Of a stretch of 27,201 nt of DNA, positions 1 through 8,243 are shown piece by piece (the first letter of the stretch is position 1; each line of letters begins with the position of its first letter). Source of the stretch: Anaerolineae bacterium. GTDB lineage: Bacteria; Chloroflexota; Anaerolineae; B4-G1; SLSP01. A model generated the notes under the pieces. The model made no database searches. It was given only the letters and a program-made list of their open reading frames with translations, and was not told the origin of the DNA. The stretch lies in assembly GCA_021107605.1 (NCBI GenBank), contig JAIOSN010000031.1, forward strand, positions 1 through 27,201, given 5' to 3'. The position numbers were made by a program, and so were the translations under genes.

Positions 1-704
1 ATGGCGAAGACTACGGAATGAAAGGCGGTGGCGATCATCAAATCCAGCCCGTCGTAGAGCGTGGGGGTAAAAGCGGCGGCACACTGTTTATCGAGGCTTT
101 GCAGTATTTGTAGCTCCTCCCAGCTGCCGAACGATGAAAAGGGAATCCCGCGTAACTGCACGGGTAATGCTTGTAAAACTTCTACCCACTGTTTGGTATC
201 TAGTCCCGGTGATTTCCGCAGATTGATGCCACATATTGGTAGTTGCTGCGCAGGCGGTCGTGAGCGGGCCGGTAAGGTTAAAGGATAAGCAAAGGTAAGG
301 TCTGGGGACACTAACACTTTGGGATGGTCTAGGGCTTGTTGACTGGCTCGGTCGCGGACATAGAAAAACTGGGCCTGTTCCACCAAAGTTCTTACCGCTG
401 CGTGGTGTTGAGGTCGTACCGTATCAACTCCCAAACCGACAATCCCAATGGGCGTCTGGAGTTGTTCCCCCCACACTTCAAAGGTGTCAAAAGGACGCGG
501 CGGGGCTTGCTGGAACAATCCCCCCCCACCCAGGATGAGAAAATCCAGCCGGTTCAAGCGATAGAGTTCGTCTGGCGTGATATCGAAGGCCGTATCTATG
601 GGGACAAGCTGATGGGGAGGAGCCAGTGCTTGGCGCAAGCTTGCTAAGATTGCAGAATCCCCTTGATTATCTTGATGCCACCATCCAATTACACCGATAT
701 TCAT
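1..704 (-). CDS. Polysaccharide pyruvyl transferase family protein (3' end missing, runs off left edge)
   Basis: The minus strand is open from an ATG at 704 through position 1 with no stop (234 codons seen), so the gene continues outside the window. The protein begins MNIGVIGWWHQDNQGDSAIL, followed by a glycine-rich LILGGGGLFQ segment at about residues 59-68, YVRDRAS at about 113-119, SPDLTFAYP further on, a GINLRKSP strand and near the edge a DLMIATAFHSVVFA stretch. This order (N-terminal GN/GD region, GGGG loop, R-D-R, N-L-R, then a helix with a conserved His) is the pattern of the pyruvyl transferase family (CsaB/WcaK-like, PF04230). That family ketalates sugars or acts as an unusual glycosyltransferase. 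The His helix usually reads MRxH; here it reads TAFH, so the Arg is not conserved. It starts 14 bp after the ABC ATPase stop, with AAAGG upstream, so it belongs to the export operon. The exact substrate is unknown. Confidence 0.8.
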   Translation of the reverse strand, partial: MNIGVIGWWHQDNQGDSAILASLRQALAPPHQLVPIDTAFDITPDELYRLNRLDFLILGGGGLFQQAPPRPFDTFEVWGEQLQTPIGIVGLGVDTVRPQHHAAVRTLVEQAQFFYVRDRASQQALDHPKVLVSPDLTFAYPLTLPARSRPPAQQLPICGINLRKSPGLDTKQWVEVLQALPVQLRGIPFSSFGSWEELQILQSLDKQCAAAFTPTLYDGLDLMIATAFHSVVFA

Positions 705-718
705 CTTGATTGCCTTTA

Positions 719-1981
719 TCAACCAGCTGGTTTGTCAGCTACGTATTTTTTCCACTCAACTAACGGCACGTAGATGCCGCGAGCGGCCCCACTCCCCACC
801 GCGTACACAGTGAAGGGCGCGGATTGTCCAGAAGCCATCACCACACTATCACTTGGATCAGTGATTCTGACGATTACCCGATACACTCCAGAGGTAAGTT
901 GCAGCGGTTGATATCGGACGGCTATTATGCCCTTCCCGCAGAGCTCGCAGAGGCCTAACTCGTCAGCGGCAGCTTGGCTGGAATCCGCAGTGTTGCAAAG
1001 GGTGCCATCTTCTTCACGGATTATGCGTGCATCTACTCGTCCAATCGGCTGTGCCGAAGCTGTCTGATAGTGGATCTTGACCGTATTTGGTAGAGAGCTA
1101 GCTAACCCGACTCGCTCAGTTTTGACGCTAGCGGGAACCACCTCGATTTTGGTCAAGATCAACCCCCCTTGCGAATCCAGCAGAGAGGGAGTAGCTCCAC
1201 TGCCACCCTGTTCAGTCGACGGGGACGGTGGCTCCAATAATAATTCCTCATATTTTGAAATGACGGCATCCACTCTACCGCGAGTAACAACTTCACCTTT
1301 TACTAGCAGTAAGGCGGTATCACACATATTGCGCAACAAGTGCATATTATGGGAGACGAAGACCAACGTTGTGCCAGCACGTCGTAATTCACGCATGCGC
1401 TGGACGCACCGGTGTCGAAAGCCAGCGTCTCCCACGGCTAACACCTCATCGACCAAGAGGATTTCTGGTTCCACGTGAGCTGCTACCGCGAAGGCCAGCC
1501 GCACATACATCCCGGAAGAATAACGTTTAACCGGCGTATCAATAAACCTCTCTAATTCAGAGAAGGCGATAATAGCATCCAATTTATGCTTGATCTCTTG
1601 TTGCTTCAGTCCTAAGATAGCGCCATTAAGATAGATATTTTCGCGCCCGGTCAATTCTGGATGGAACCCGGCTCCCAGTTCAATCAATGAGGAGAAGCGT
1701 CCATTGAGGATGACGCGCCCAGAGGTCGGACGAGTGATATTGGATAGTATCCGCAGCGTGGTTGTCTTTCCCGCTCCATTGGGGCCGATCAGACCCAACG
1801 CTCCGCCCGGCTCAACCTTGAAACTAACTTTATTCAAAGCCCAAAGGATACGTGAAGAATCGGTCTCTTCCTGCTTTCGCGATAACCAAGTGGACAAGGC
1901 TCCCCGCAGAGTGCCTAGAGTACCAATGCGATAACGTTTTGAGATATTATCAAAGATGATGGTACCAGTTTCAGTATTCAT
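719..1981 (-). CDS. ABC transporter ATP-binding protein, Wzt/KpsT-like polysaccharide exporter
   Basis: A 420-residue nucleotide-binding subunit for export of a polysaccharide or glycolipid. Walker A GPNGAGKT is at residues 66-73, the signature YSSGM at 154-158, Walker B ILLVDE at 174-179 and the switch His at 211 in VFVSHNM. After about residue 245 comes a separate beta-rich domain (SGVYRVIVRITDPSDSVV and following) typical of the C-terminal carbohydrate-recognition domain of Wzt-type ATPases, and the length fits such two-domain proteins. The frame is open further upstream to 2107, but those 42 residues are unlike the family. The ATG at 1981 overlaps the TGA of the frameshift-restored permease as ATGA, indicating translational coupling. 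The partner permease lies directly upstream. A specific glycan cannot be inferred. Confidence 0.95.
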   Translation of the reverse strand: MNTETGTIIFDNISKRYRIGTLGTLRGALSTWLSRKQEETDSSRILWALNKVSFKVEPGGALGLIGPNGAGKTTTLRILSNITRPTSGRVILNGRFSSLIELGAGFHPELTGRENIYLNGAILGLKQQEIKHKLDAIIAFSELERFIDTPVKRYSSGMYVRLAFAVAAHVEPEILLVDEVLAVGDAGFRHRCVQRMRELRRAGTTLVFVSHNMHLLRNMCDTALLLVKGEVVTRGRVDAVISKYEELLLEPPSPSTEQGGSGATPSLLDSQGGLILTKIEVVPASVKTERVGLASSLPNTVKIHYQTASAQPIGRVDARIIREEDGTLCNTADSSQAAADELGLCELCGKGIIAVRYQPLQLTSGVYRVIVRITDPSDSVVMASGQSAPFTVYAVGSGAARGIYVPLVEWKKYVADKPAG

Positions 1982-2077
1982 ATTAAATCCGCGAAGGTGG
2001 GTTCGGCCCATTTGAAAAATATATAGCTGCCCAGCAGTAAAACCAACGATACGCCAGCACTCACCATACCGCCGGCC
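1978..2077 (-). other. Frameshifted C-terminal segment of the ABC-2 permease
   Basis: In the frame one base behind the permease frame, the strand reads GMVSAGVSLVLLLGSYIFF and then KWAEPTFADLI, followed by TGA at 1980-1978. This is exactly the final membrane helix and FADxI ending expected of ABC-2 polysaccharide permeases. The frames join cleanly if one G is added to the GGCGG run near 2069-2073 (codons for W-P-A-G-M-V). The TGA overlaps the ATPase ATG by 4 nt (ATGA), the usual arrangement of such permease/ATPase pairs. I see no slippery heptamer here, so a single-base deletion or consensus error is likelier than programmed frameshifting. Confidence 0.85.
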
Positions 2078-2756
2078 AGCGGGGTGGCTGACCGGGGAGT
2101 AATACACGTCGATAACCGTCCATAAGACTCCCCATCGGGTTCAAAAAATAATAGAAATGGAACCTGGGGGGGACCAGGTCTACCGGATATGTGATTGGAG
2201 TGGCGTACATCCAAACTTGGGTCAGCAGCGGTACCACAAACCGCATATCGCGGAAAAAGATAATTACCACGGCTCCGGTCAAAGTGACGGCGATGGTTAG
2301 GGTAATCTGGATTAACAAAAGTGGAATGATCCAGAGCGCATATTGAGTGGGCCAGAGACGATACCAAATCAACATCCCGCCAAGAACTAACGAAGCTGCC
2401 ACGAGATCCAAAAAAGCAGCCCCCACGCTGGCTAAGGGCAGCACCTCACGCGGGAAATAGATTTTAGTGACGAGATTCATATTATTGATCAAACTAGGAA
2501 TCCCAAACCCGAGTGACGTAGCAAAGAACGTCCACGGAGCCAAAGCCACATAAACAAAAATAGGATATGGAATATCGGCAGTATCAACGGCTAAAAATTT
2601 TGAGAAGACAATACTGAAGATCGCTGTGAAGGCCAATGGCTGCAAAATAGCCCACGCTACTCCTAACAGTGATTGTTTATAGCGTACTCGTATCTCACGC
2701 AGAGTCCATAGCCAGAGTAAATCGCTATATTGATACAATTCGACTAGCTGTCTCAT
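2061..2756 (-). CDS. ABC-2 type polysaccharide export permease (Wzm-like), C-terminus lost by a frameshift
   Basis: Membrane subunit of the exporter, partner of the downstream Wzt-like ATPase. The open frame gives 231 residues: an N-terminal amphipathic region containing LREIRVRYKQSLLGVAWAI (classic for this family), about five hydrophobic spans, then NLVTKIYFPREVLPLA, MYATPITYPVDLVP and FYYFLNPMGSLMDGYRRVLL. Family members are usually about 260 residues and end with one more membrane span and a short acidic/FADxI tail. Here the frame ends abruptly after PPRWPAVW, and the missing last span lies immediately downstream in another frame (see 1978-2077). Restoring one G gives about 259 residues. 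AAAGGA lies just upstream of the ATG. It follows the propeller gene by 10 bp. Confidence 0.9.
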   Translation of the reverse strand: MRQLVELYQYSDLLWLWTLREIRVRYKQSLLGVAWAILQPLAFTAIFSIVFSKFLAVDTADIPYPIFVYVALAPWTFFATSLGFGIPSLINNMNLVTKIYFPREVLPLASVGAAFLDLVAASLVLGGMLIWYRLWPTQYALWIIPLLLIQITLTIAVTLTGAVVIIFFRDMRFVVPLLTQVWMYATPITYPVDLVPPRFHFYYFLNPMGSLMDGYRRVLLPGQPPRWPAVW

Positions 2757-2766
2757 AGAATTCCTT

Positions 2767-4269
2767 TCATTGTTTTCTTAACGTGAAGACCCAGATTGCA
2801 GTCACCACGCTGGCGAGCAATAGTGAGGTTGTCCCTACGCCAATGAGAAACCCCCTGTTGATAGTGTTCGGCGGCGGCGGAGCGATATCGGCGAACACCT
2901 CTCTTGTTGGTGAACTGGGTTCCATCCCCGGCGTGGGGAGCGAGAGAGTTTCAGAAATTATTTCTTCAGTCCCGGTCAGAGGAGGAGAGAGGGACACAAG
3001 CGGGGCTACCGAAAGAACTGTACCTCGCAGATACCAAATCTCAGCTCCTCCCAGATGGGTATAAACCACGTGCAACTCATTGCCTAATCTGACGGCGGCG
3101 GCTGTATAGTGCGCGCTGGAAGCGGCGGGACTGAAGTCATCCAGCGGTTTGACTGGCAACAGATTATCGCCTAGCCAACGAGTGTAGTAGATTCCCACCT
3201 TTTGCTCCGCACGAGTACGCATGTTCACCAGCAAATGCCTTTGACCGGTCGCGTCCACCAACGGAACAATGTACCCATTGATGCCCTCCATGGTGGTTAG
3301 GATATCTTGAGCCGCGCCCCATGTTTCTCCTCCATCGGTGGAGACGCGATGGGCGCGTCCAACATTTGAGCCATTGACGTAGATGAGATGGATTTCGGAG
3401 TCCCCCATGGCGGTTATGTAGGGCCAACCCACAAATGTATCTGTTGGATCCCGGTACTCAAATTGCCCAGGTGCTTCCCACGTCTCCCCGCCATCTACGC
3501 TGCGAGTGTAGTAGATGGCTTGTCCATACCCTTGTTCCTGATTAGTCTGCCATACCACGTGCAGACGATCAGCCCCATCAGTGATGAGTTGGACTTTGGA
3601 AAGGCTATTTTCAAGATGGTCAAAAGAACGTGATAATTTAGTCTCCATCTTCCAGCTCTGCCCCTCATCTTGAGAGCAAATATGATAAATCCCGGCCGCA
3701 GCGCCTCGCGTAGCGTAGACAATATGCAAATTACCGTCCCCCGCAGCTACAATATCAGATTCCTGAGCAGAACGGGCGCTATTATTGGCTACAATGAGAG
3801 GGGTGCTCCAAGCATGAGCAGATACAGCCTGCTGCGATAAAGCATTACTGTAATAGAAATTGGATTGTCCGGTCCATACCAGATGCAGCCGGTTAGCAGC
3901 ATCCAGAGCTACGGCCACGCCGGCCGCAATCGCCTCTGCAGGGACAAATAAAATGTCCAGGGGTGAAGTCCAAGACACCCCATCCCAGCGCGTATAATAA
4001 ATACTGTTGCCGGTGCTCAATGCACTCCCGTCTCGTGATCGGACTGGCCCCCCACCTACTTCTTCGCTCCAGAAAACATGCACATACCCATAATCATCCG
4101 TTATAATTGCTGGATGCCCAGAACTGGCAGGCGTGTTGGATATGTTGAGCGGCGCAGTCCAGATAATAGGGCCGGCTTGCGCCTCTACCGGGGCAACTCC
4201 CGGCCCACAGCATACAGAGAGATTGAGGAGTAGCAAAGCAAGCTGAACCCAACTAGGTTTCCAGGTCAT
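2767..4269 (-). CDS. Secreted, C-terminally membrane-anchored Asp-box (BNR) beta-propeller protein
   Basis: A 500-residue protein with an N-terminal hydrophobic signal (about 1-32, ending VEAQA), a long beta-propeller body, a Pro/Thr/Ser-rich stretch at about 430-470, and a final membrane span (about 474-496) with a short basic tail LRKQ. Asp-box motifs (S-x-D-x-G-x-T/S-W) are visible at residues 199-206, 257-264 and 310-317. Blade-like repeats of the type LHVVW followed by IYYTR recur through the body. The sialidase FRIP-type arginine motif is not seen, so it is more likely a binding or adhesin-like surface protein than a sialidase. It is a shorter relative of the 913-residue protein at 12410-15151, with the same design. 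It sits between the acyltransferase and the exporter permease in a tightly spaced operon (3 bp and 10 bp gaps). Confidence 0.85.
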   Translation of the reverse strand: MTWKPSWVQLALLLLNLSVCCGPGVAPVEAQAGPIIWTAPLNISNTPASSGHPAIITDDYGYVHVFWSEEVGGGPVRSRDGSALSTGNSIYYTRWDGVSWTSPLDILFVPAEAIAAGVAVALDAANRLHLVWTGQSNFYYSNALSQQAVSAHAWSTPLIVANNSARSAQESDIVAAGDGNLHIVYATRGAAAGIYHICSQDEGQSWKMETKLSRSFDHLENSLSKVQLITDGADRLHVVWQTNQEQGYGQAIYYTRSVDGGETWEAPGQFEYRDPTDTFVGWPYITAMGDSEIHLIYVNGSNVGRAHRVSTDGGETWGAAQDILTTMEGINGYIVPLVDATGQRHLLVNMRTRAEQKVGIYYTRWLGDNLLPVKPLDDFSPAASSAHYTAAAVRLGNELHVVYTHLGGAEIWYLRGTVLSVAPLVSLSPPLTGTEEIISETLSLPTPGMEPSSPTREVFADIAPPPPNTINRGFLIGVGTTSLLLASVVTAIWVFTLRKQ

Positions 4270-4272
4270 TTT

Positions 4273-5388
4273 TTAACCAAAGAGATAACGGAAATATGGC
4301 CGGAGCGCTTCTTGATTCCGAATAAATTTCATGAATAGTAGCGGTACACCCAATCCGACTATGAACATCAGCGGAAAGAAAAGTAGGACTTGATGAGCTA
4401 GCATTCCTGGTATAATCTGCCGGACAACACGAGCGAAAAGTTCCATCACCGTGATATGCAACAAGTAAATACCATATGATTGCCGTCCCCATTGCTGTAC
4501 ATTGCGCGAGAACCAGGTCTCTGTGAGAGGAGCAAACCCGAGGAAGTAACAGATAAAAGCCAATGAGTATAGAGCCGGCGCCAACGTGGTGGGATTAAAA
4601 CGATAGTCTTTTCCGGTTGTCCGGTAGATAACTTCCGGTTCGATGACAGTTAACACTGCCAATACCAGCAACGCTATGAAGAGCCATCTTTTATGCTCTT
4701 CAATCCAAAGCTTGAATTCGCTGCTATGCAGGCCCACCACTATCCCCCACGGGAAATAAAAGGTTGACCAAATTAAACTCCAGGGCCACAAGGCTGTAAG
4801 CCAAGTTATGCCAGGAATATCCACGTTGAGTAATCCTAGATAGTGTATGGACATTGCCCCGATATGCAGGCAAGCAGAGCCAATTAGTAATATCGCTGGT
4901 TTACGTTTGGCCAGCGGAATCAGAAAAGGTGTCAAGAGATAAAATTGACAAAGCACCGGCACATAAAAGTAAGGCCCCACGGCTTGTCCTAATAAGATTT
5001 GTTTGATATAGCCGGCGGGTGAAGAAAAGACACCTTCAAACGCTTGCCCAATGAAGATGATCAGAGACCAGATAAAATATGGAATGAGTAAATTTTTTAG
5101 GCGCTTGCCTACCATCTTCCAGGTAAATGTGGCATGAGAGCCACGCGCGGCGTAAGCCACGAAGAAACCCGAGATAAAAAGAAAGGCGGGGACGGCGTAG
5201 ACTACTAATTGGCGGAGAACTAGAAGAACGTAATATGAGGGCGTGCCAATCTGATCGAAATTGGGGACACTCACCGGTTGGTAACGATCAGCCCACAGGA
5301 ACATAGCGATCTGCCCCCAACCAGCGGCATGGCCAACTATTACGCTCAGGATAGCTACTCCCATTAGCAAGAATAGACGTTTAGTCAT
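4273..5388 (-). CDS. Acyltransferase family 3 membrane protein (OafA/YrhL-like)
   Basis: A 371-residue polytopic membrane protein of the acyltransferase-3 type, which moves acyl (often acetyl) groups onto extracytoplasmic sugars. Family marks are the N-terminal helix with the conserved His in VIVGHAAG (H20), a PAFLFISGFF segment around residues 68-77, LLIPYFIWSLIIFI, FYVPVLCQFYLLTPFLIPLA and QSYGIYLLHITVMELFAR near the end. About ten hydrophobic spans are seen, which is full length. It lies 18 bp downstream of a membrane-tethered SGNH protein. AT3 and SGNH partners often work together in O-acylation, so the pair may acylate the exported glycan. The substrate is not readable from sequence. Confidence 0.88.
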   Translation of the reverse strand: MTKRLFLLMGVAILSVIVGHAAGWGQIAMFLWADRYQPVSVPNFDQIGTPSYYVLLVLRQLVVYAVPAFLFISGFFVAYAARGSHATFTWKMVGKRLKNLLIPYFIWSLIIFIGQAFEGVFSSPAGYIKQILLGQAVGPYFYVPVLCQFYLLTPFLIPLAKRKPAILLIGSACLHIGAMSIHYLGLLNVDIPGITWLTALWPWSLIWSTFYFPWGIVVGLHSSEFKLWIEEHKRWLFIALLVLAVLTVIEPEVIYRTTGKDYRFNPTTLAPALYSLAFICYFLGFAPLTETWFSRNVQQWGRQSYGIYLLHITVMELFARVVRQIIPGMLAHQVLLFFPLMFIVGLGVPLLFMKFIRNQEALRPYFRYLFG

Positions 5389-5406
5389 CAGCTTCTCCTC
5401 GTTTGA

Positions 5407-6288
5407 CTATTCGCTGAATGATTCGTCGCGATACCGCTCAATGGCCTCAATGCTGAACTCTACAAAGATTGGCCCGATCTCCTTATTGGCCAGACGATTA
5501 GGATGTGAGTCTTTGCCCTCTCGATAATTTTGGCGCAACATATTGAAATCAAGTGCTGTGGGATCGTCTTCAGCTAAGTATCCAAAAAGATCAAAGGTAA
5601 CTATGTTGGGATGCCCGTCTAAATACTCGGTTGATTTCAACCACTCGGCAAATGTCCTGACTCTGGTTGCTGCTGCCACATCCGTCCCGGCTGGATTTAG
5701 CGGAGGCGGCGTCACGATAATAAACAGTTTATCGCGGTGCTCATCCATCACGTTACGTAATTCCAAGTAGTCGCTCTGATAATGCTTAAGCTGTTCATTG
5801 CTGGTGATATTGCTAACAGGGAAACAGGATTTGAAAGCTATCACCTCGTGCTGCATCAATCCGCTGAAGGCATTTAGCGGTAACGTGTGTAATTTTTGAG
5901 CAAAGATTTGAGCGAATCCTGAAGGGTTAGTATTATCGTTGGGGATATTATAGCTATACCCGCGTTGTTGTCCATCTGGGCCACGTAATTCATGCCAGTT
6001 GTAGCCATGATCCCAAAAATCGTAGCCCTCGGTTGTGAATGCTGTCCGGACCTCTCCAGCCTCAATCAAATTATGTCCGACTGAATGATGGAGAAAAACA
6101 ATGTTAGTGTAGTCCCCGTGGTTATCTTGCGAAACCGCTGGGTGATCAAGTACGGCTTGGATCACGTCCAAAATGCGCCACAAACCCAATCCGCGGCCCC
6201 TTAACAGGAGCAAACCTAAGCCTGTCAGCAGCACACTCCCAATGATGAACCGAAGTTGCCGTCTGGAGATTTTATAATTCATCTGCAT
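5407..6288 (-). CDS. Membrane-anchored SGNH-like hydrolase/acyltransferase partner
   Basis: A 293-residue protein with a basic N-terminus and one membrane span (about 12-30), then a soluble domain predicted to lie outside the cytoplasm. IVFLHHSVGHNL at about 63-74 has the block-I-like Ser (S69), FKSCFPVSN resembles block III, VTPPPLNP follows, and KDSHPNRLANKEI near the end supplies a D260-x-H262 pair. These fit an SGNH/GDSL-like fold. The Asp and His are separated by one residue, not the common DxxH spacing. The gene starts 1 bp after the NAD synthase-like gene stops and is followed by the family-3 acyltransferase. A role in O-acyl transfer or removal on the exported glycan is inferred from that context. 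A second in-frame ATG two codons later (6282) is an alternative start. Confidence 0.7.
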   Translation of the reverse strand: MQMNYKISRRQLRFIIGSVLLTGLGLLLLRGRGLGLWRILDVIQAVLDHPAVSQDNHGDYTNIVFLHHSVGHNLIEAGEVRTAFTTEGYDFWDHGYNWHELRGPDGQQRGYSYNIPNDNTNPSGFAQIFAQKLHTLPLNAFSGLMQHEVIAFKSCFPVSNITSNEQLKHYQSDYLELRNVMDEHRDKLFIIVTPPPLNPAGTDVAAATRVRTFAEWLKSTEYLDGHPNIVTFDLFGYLAEDDPTALDFNMLRQNYREGKDSHPNRLANKEIGPIFVEFSIEAIERYRDESFSE

Positions 6289-6289
6289 C

Positions 6290-7282
6290 TCAAAGTTTTT
6301 TCTCTCTGGTCACGTTGATAGGGGTAGCTCTTTGGTATGCGGTTGTCTGTTGTTTGCGACGAATATCTGCAATGACACGGGTAACTTGCTCTACTGAGAG
6401 CTTCAACGTCTGAGCTATTACATGGTCAGAAATACCTTGCTCGTACCCTTGCCAAATTGTATCTAAAATATCGAAAGGTACTCGAAAGAAAAACTCTTCT
6501 TGAGTGCTCGCGGCACTGTAAGTATCCGTAGTTGGAACTCGCTCCCGGATTTCCTCCGGCACCCCCAGATACTCCGCTAGTTGAAAAACTTGCGTCTTGA
6601 ATAGATGGACAATAGGACTGACATCCACGCCGCCATCCCCGTGTTTCACGAAAAAACCCAAATCATGCTCGTTCTTATTGGCGGTGCCCACAACTGCGTA
6701 GTTACGCAGCTCCGCATGATAGTAAAGCATAGTCATACGGGTACGTTGTTTAAAATTAGAAGCGGCGACAATTTGATAGTATTCTGAGGAAGATAACCGT
6801 TCTTCAAATCTTTCACCAGCTGGATTGAGTACCACAACTTTGAAAAAATTAAGGGTATTTTCTTCCAATAAGTTGCCCGGCAAAACGATTTTGGCTTTCC
6901 ACTTAGAATTATATTGGGGGAAGACTCGTTGGATGGCTACGTCTCGTCGCCGGTAACAACCTAACCTTTCTAGGGCCGCGGTGATATCTTCTGTCACAGT
7001 ATCAATTCCATAATACGTGGCTACCTGATGCGCCAGTGTTGTGCTATCAGGACTGGATTCTTTCTCCGGTAGCAATATCCCTACTACTCGCTGCGGCCCA
7101 AAAACACGCGCGCAAAGAGCCAAGACAACGGAGGAATCAAGTCCGCCACTGATACCGACGATGGCTCCCTGGCGACGCAATTTATGATATACGCTCTCTT
7201 CAAGTAACTCTGTGATCTGGCTGGTTTCTTTAGCAGCGTCAAATTGACCGAGCCAAGATACCTGCTTTCTACTATCTTTCAT
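6290..7282 (-). CDS. NAD synthase (NadE)-like PP-loop amide-forming enzyme
   Basis: A 330-residue ATP-pyrophosphatase of the NadE type. The PP-loop SGGLDSS is at residues 45-51, with SPDS at about 77-80, GTANKNEHDLGFF at 199-211 and HGDGGVDVSPI at 214-224. NadE adenylates a carboxylate and converts it to an amide using ammonia. There is no glutaminase domain, so it would be ammonia-dependent. It differs from housekeeping NadE by a longer stretch between residues about 107 and 190, and by a TDTYSAASTQEEFFF segment where NadE normally has its IPTAGLW-type loop. Its position inside an ACP/ligase/AsnB gene string suggests a specialised paralogue that amidates a different acid. True NAD synthesis cannot be excluded from sequence alone. 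Confidence 0.8.
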   Translation of the reverse strand: MKDSRKQVSWLGQFDAAKETSQITELLEESVYHKLRRQGAIVGISGGLDSSVVLALCARVFGPQRVVGILLPEKESSPDSTTLAHQVATYYGIDTVTEDITAALERLGCYRRRDVAIQRVFPQYNSKWKAKIVLPGNLLEENTLNFFKVVVLNPAGERFEERLSSSEYYQIVAASNFKQRTRMTMLYYHAELRNYAVVGTANKNEHDLGFFVKHGDGGVDVSPIVHLFKTQVFQLAEYLGVPEEIRERVPTTDTYSAASTQEEFFFRVPFDILDTIWQGYEQGISDHVIAQTLKLSVEQVTRVIADIRRKQQTTAYQRATPINVTREKKL

Positions 7283-7315
7283 AATGTTCCCTATGTCCCC
7301 TTTGGCAAATGTTAT

Positions 7316-8230
7316 CTATAGTAGCTGCCCTTTATTCTGAGCTAGTATGACCCGGATGTTTCCTTGTTGGTCGCGGACAGTTTCTAGTTGGGTGAAGTGA
7401 TTATTTCTGGATACCTTGCGGGCGATAAATTCCCCTTGCCCCAAGCCCACTTCGAAACATAACCAGGAACCGGGTTTCAAAAATCGCGGAGACTCACTCA
7501 ACAAACGCAGCAAGATTGAAAGACCAAAGGGGCCTCCATCGAAGGCCAACGTTGGCTCGTAGTCACCAATCTCGGCGGGCAATTCCTTGATTTTGGCAGA
7601 AGGAATATACGGCGGATTACAGGTTATGAGATCAACTCGGCCCCAGAATTCCTCGGTATCAAATGGGACAAATAAATTCCCCACCCGGAACTTAACTTGA
7701 CTTGTCAACTTCAGATATTCGGCGTTTTGTTGCGCCAGGTGAATCGCTTCTGCAGCGAGGTCTGCACCGAAAATCTTGCACCGTGGGCCCAGATTAGCTA
7801 GAGCTAGCCCGATATTGCCACTGCCGGTACAAAGATCGATGATGTTAAGTACACCGCACTCTGTTGCTAAACTGTATGCCTTCTCCAAAGCCGCCATCCC
7901 TAACAGTTCGGTCTCTTTGCGTGGAATCAAGGCGGCTGGAGTAGACAACATCTCAATTCCCATAAAAGATTGCCGCCCGGTTATATGCGCCAATGGCGTC
8001 CCCTTTAACCGTTCAGCGATCAGTGCGTACAGGTGCGTCAACTCTTTCTCTCCCAAGTGGGGAAGTTCTTGTAATTCCAGAGATTGTGCAACAGCCTTAG
8101 GTTGGCCGGTCACATAAAACCAGAGAGCATACAGAGTTGCTTCTGGCGTCTCCAATGGTTTATCGGCTAGTCCAGACCAGCTAGTCGATAGGCGGGCCGC
8201 TAATTGTCGGAATAACGCTAGCTGGTTCAT
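7316..8230 (-). CDS. PrmC/HemK-like N5-glutamine methyltransferase family protein
   Basis: A 304-residue SAM-dependent methyltransferase. It has the full PrmC layout: an N-terminal helical domain, LIPRKETELL at 101-110, the SAM site DLCTGSGNIGLALA at 132-145, the catalytic-type NPPY at 205-208, then EPTLAFDGGPFGLSILLRLL. PrmC methylates the amide nitrogen of a glutamine in release factors. The frame is open back to 8266, but I prefer the ATG at 8230: it has GGAG 7 nt upstream and does not overlap the amidotransferase gene. A housekeeping PrmC normally sits beside prfA. Here it lies between two amide-forming enzymes, which suggests N-methylation of an amide product. That role is inference. Confidence 0.82.
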   Translation of the reverse strand: MNQLALFRQLAARLSTSWSGLADKPLETPEATLYALWFYVTGQPKAVAQSLELQELPHLGEKELTHLYALIAERLKGTPLAHITGRQSFMGIEMLSTPAALIPRKETELLGMAALEKAYSLATECGVLNIIDLCTGSGNIGLALANLGPRCKIFGADLAAEAIHLAQQNAEYLKLTSQVKFRVGNLFVPFDTEEFWGRVDLITCNPPYIPSAKIKELPAEIGDYEPTLAFDGGPFGLSILLRLLSESPRFLKPGSWLCFEVGLGQGEFIARKVSRNNHFTQLETVRDQQGNIRVILAQNKGQLL

Positions 8231-8243
8231 CAATATCTCCAAT

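Noticed and set aside
61..647. Two plus-strand frames (61-288 and 336-647)
   Set aside because: They lie antisense to the pyruvyl transferase-family gene, whose minus-strand frame is open over the whole stretch and has clear family motifs.
2050..2090. Programmed ribosomal frameshifting in the permease
   Set aside because: No X-XXY-YYZ slippery site or nearby strong stem-loop is visible, and this family is not known to use frameshifting. A missing base is simpler.
719..2107. Longer ATPase reading frame starting at 2107
   Set aside because: The extra 42 residues overlap the permease end and do not look like the family N-terminus. The ATG at 1981 overlaps the restored permease stop as expected.
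1978..2367. A separate 129-residue gene overlapping the permease
   Set aside because: Only its last about 30 codons are protein-like, and they are the displaced permease C-terminus. The rest is out of frame with conserved permease sequence.
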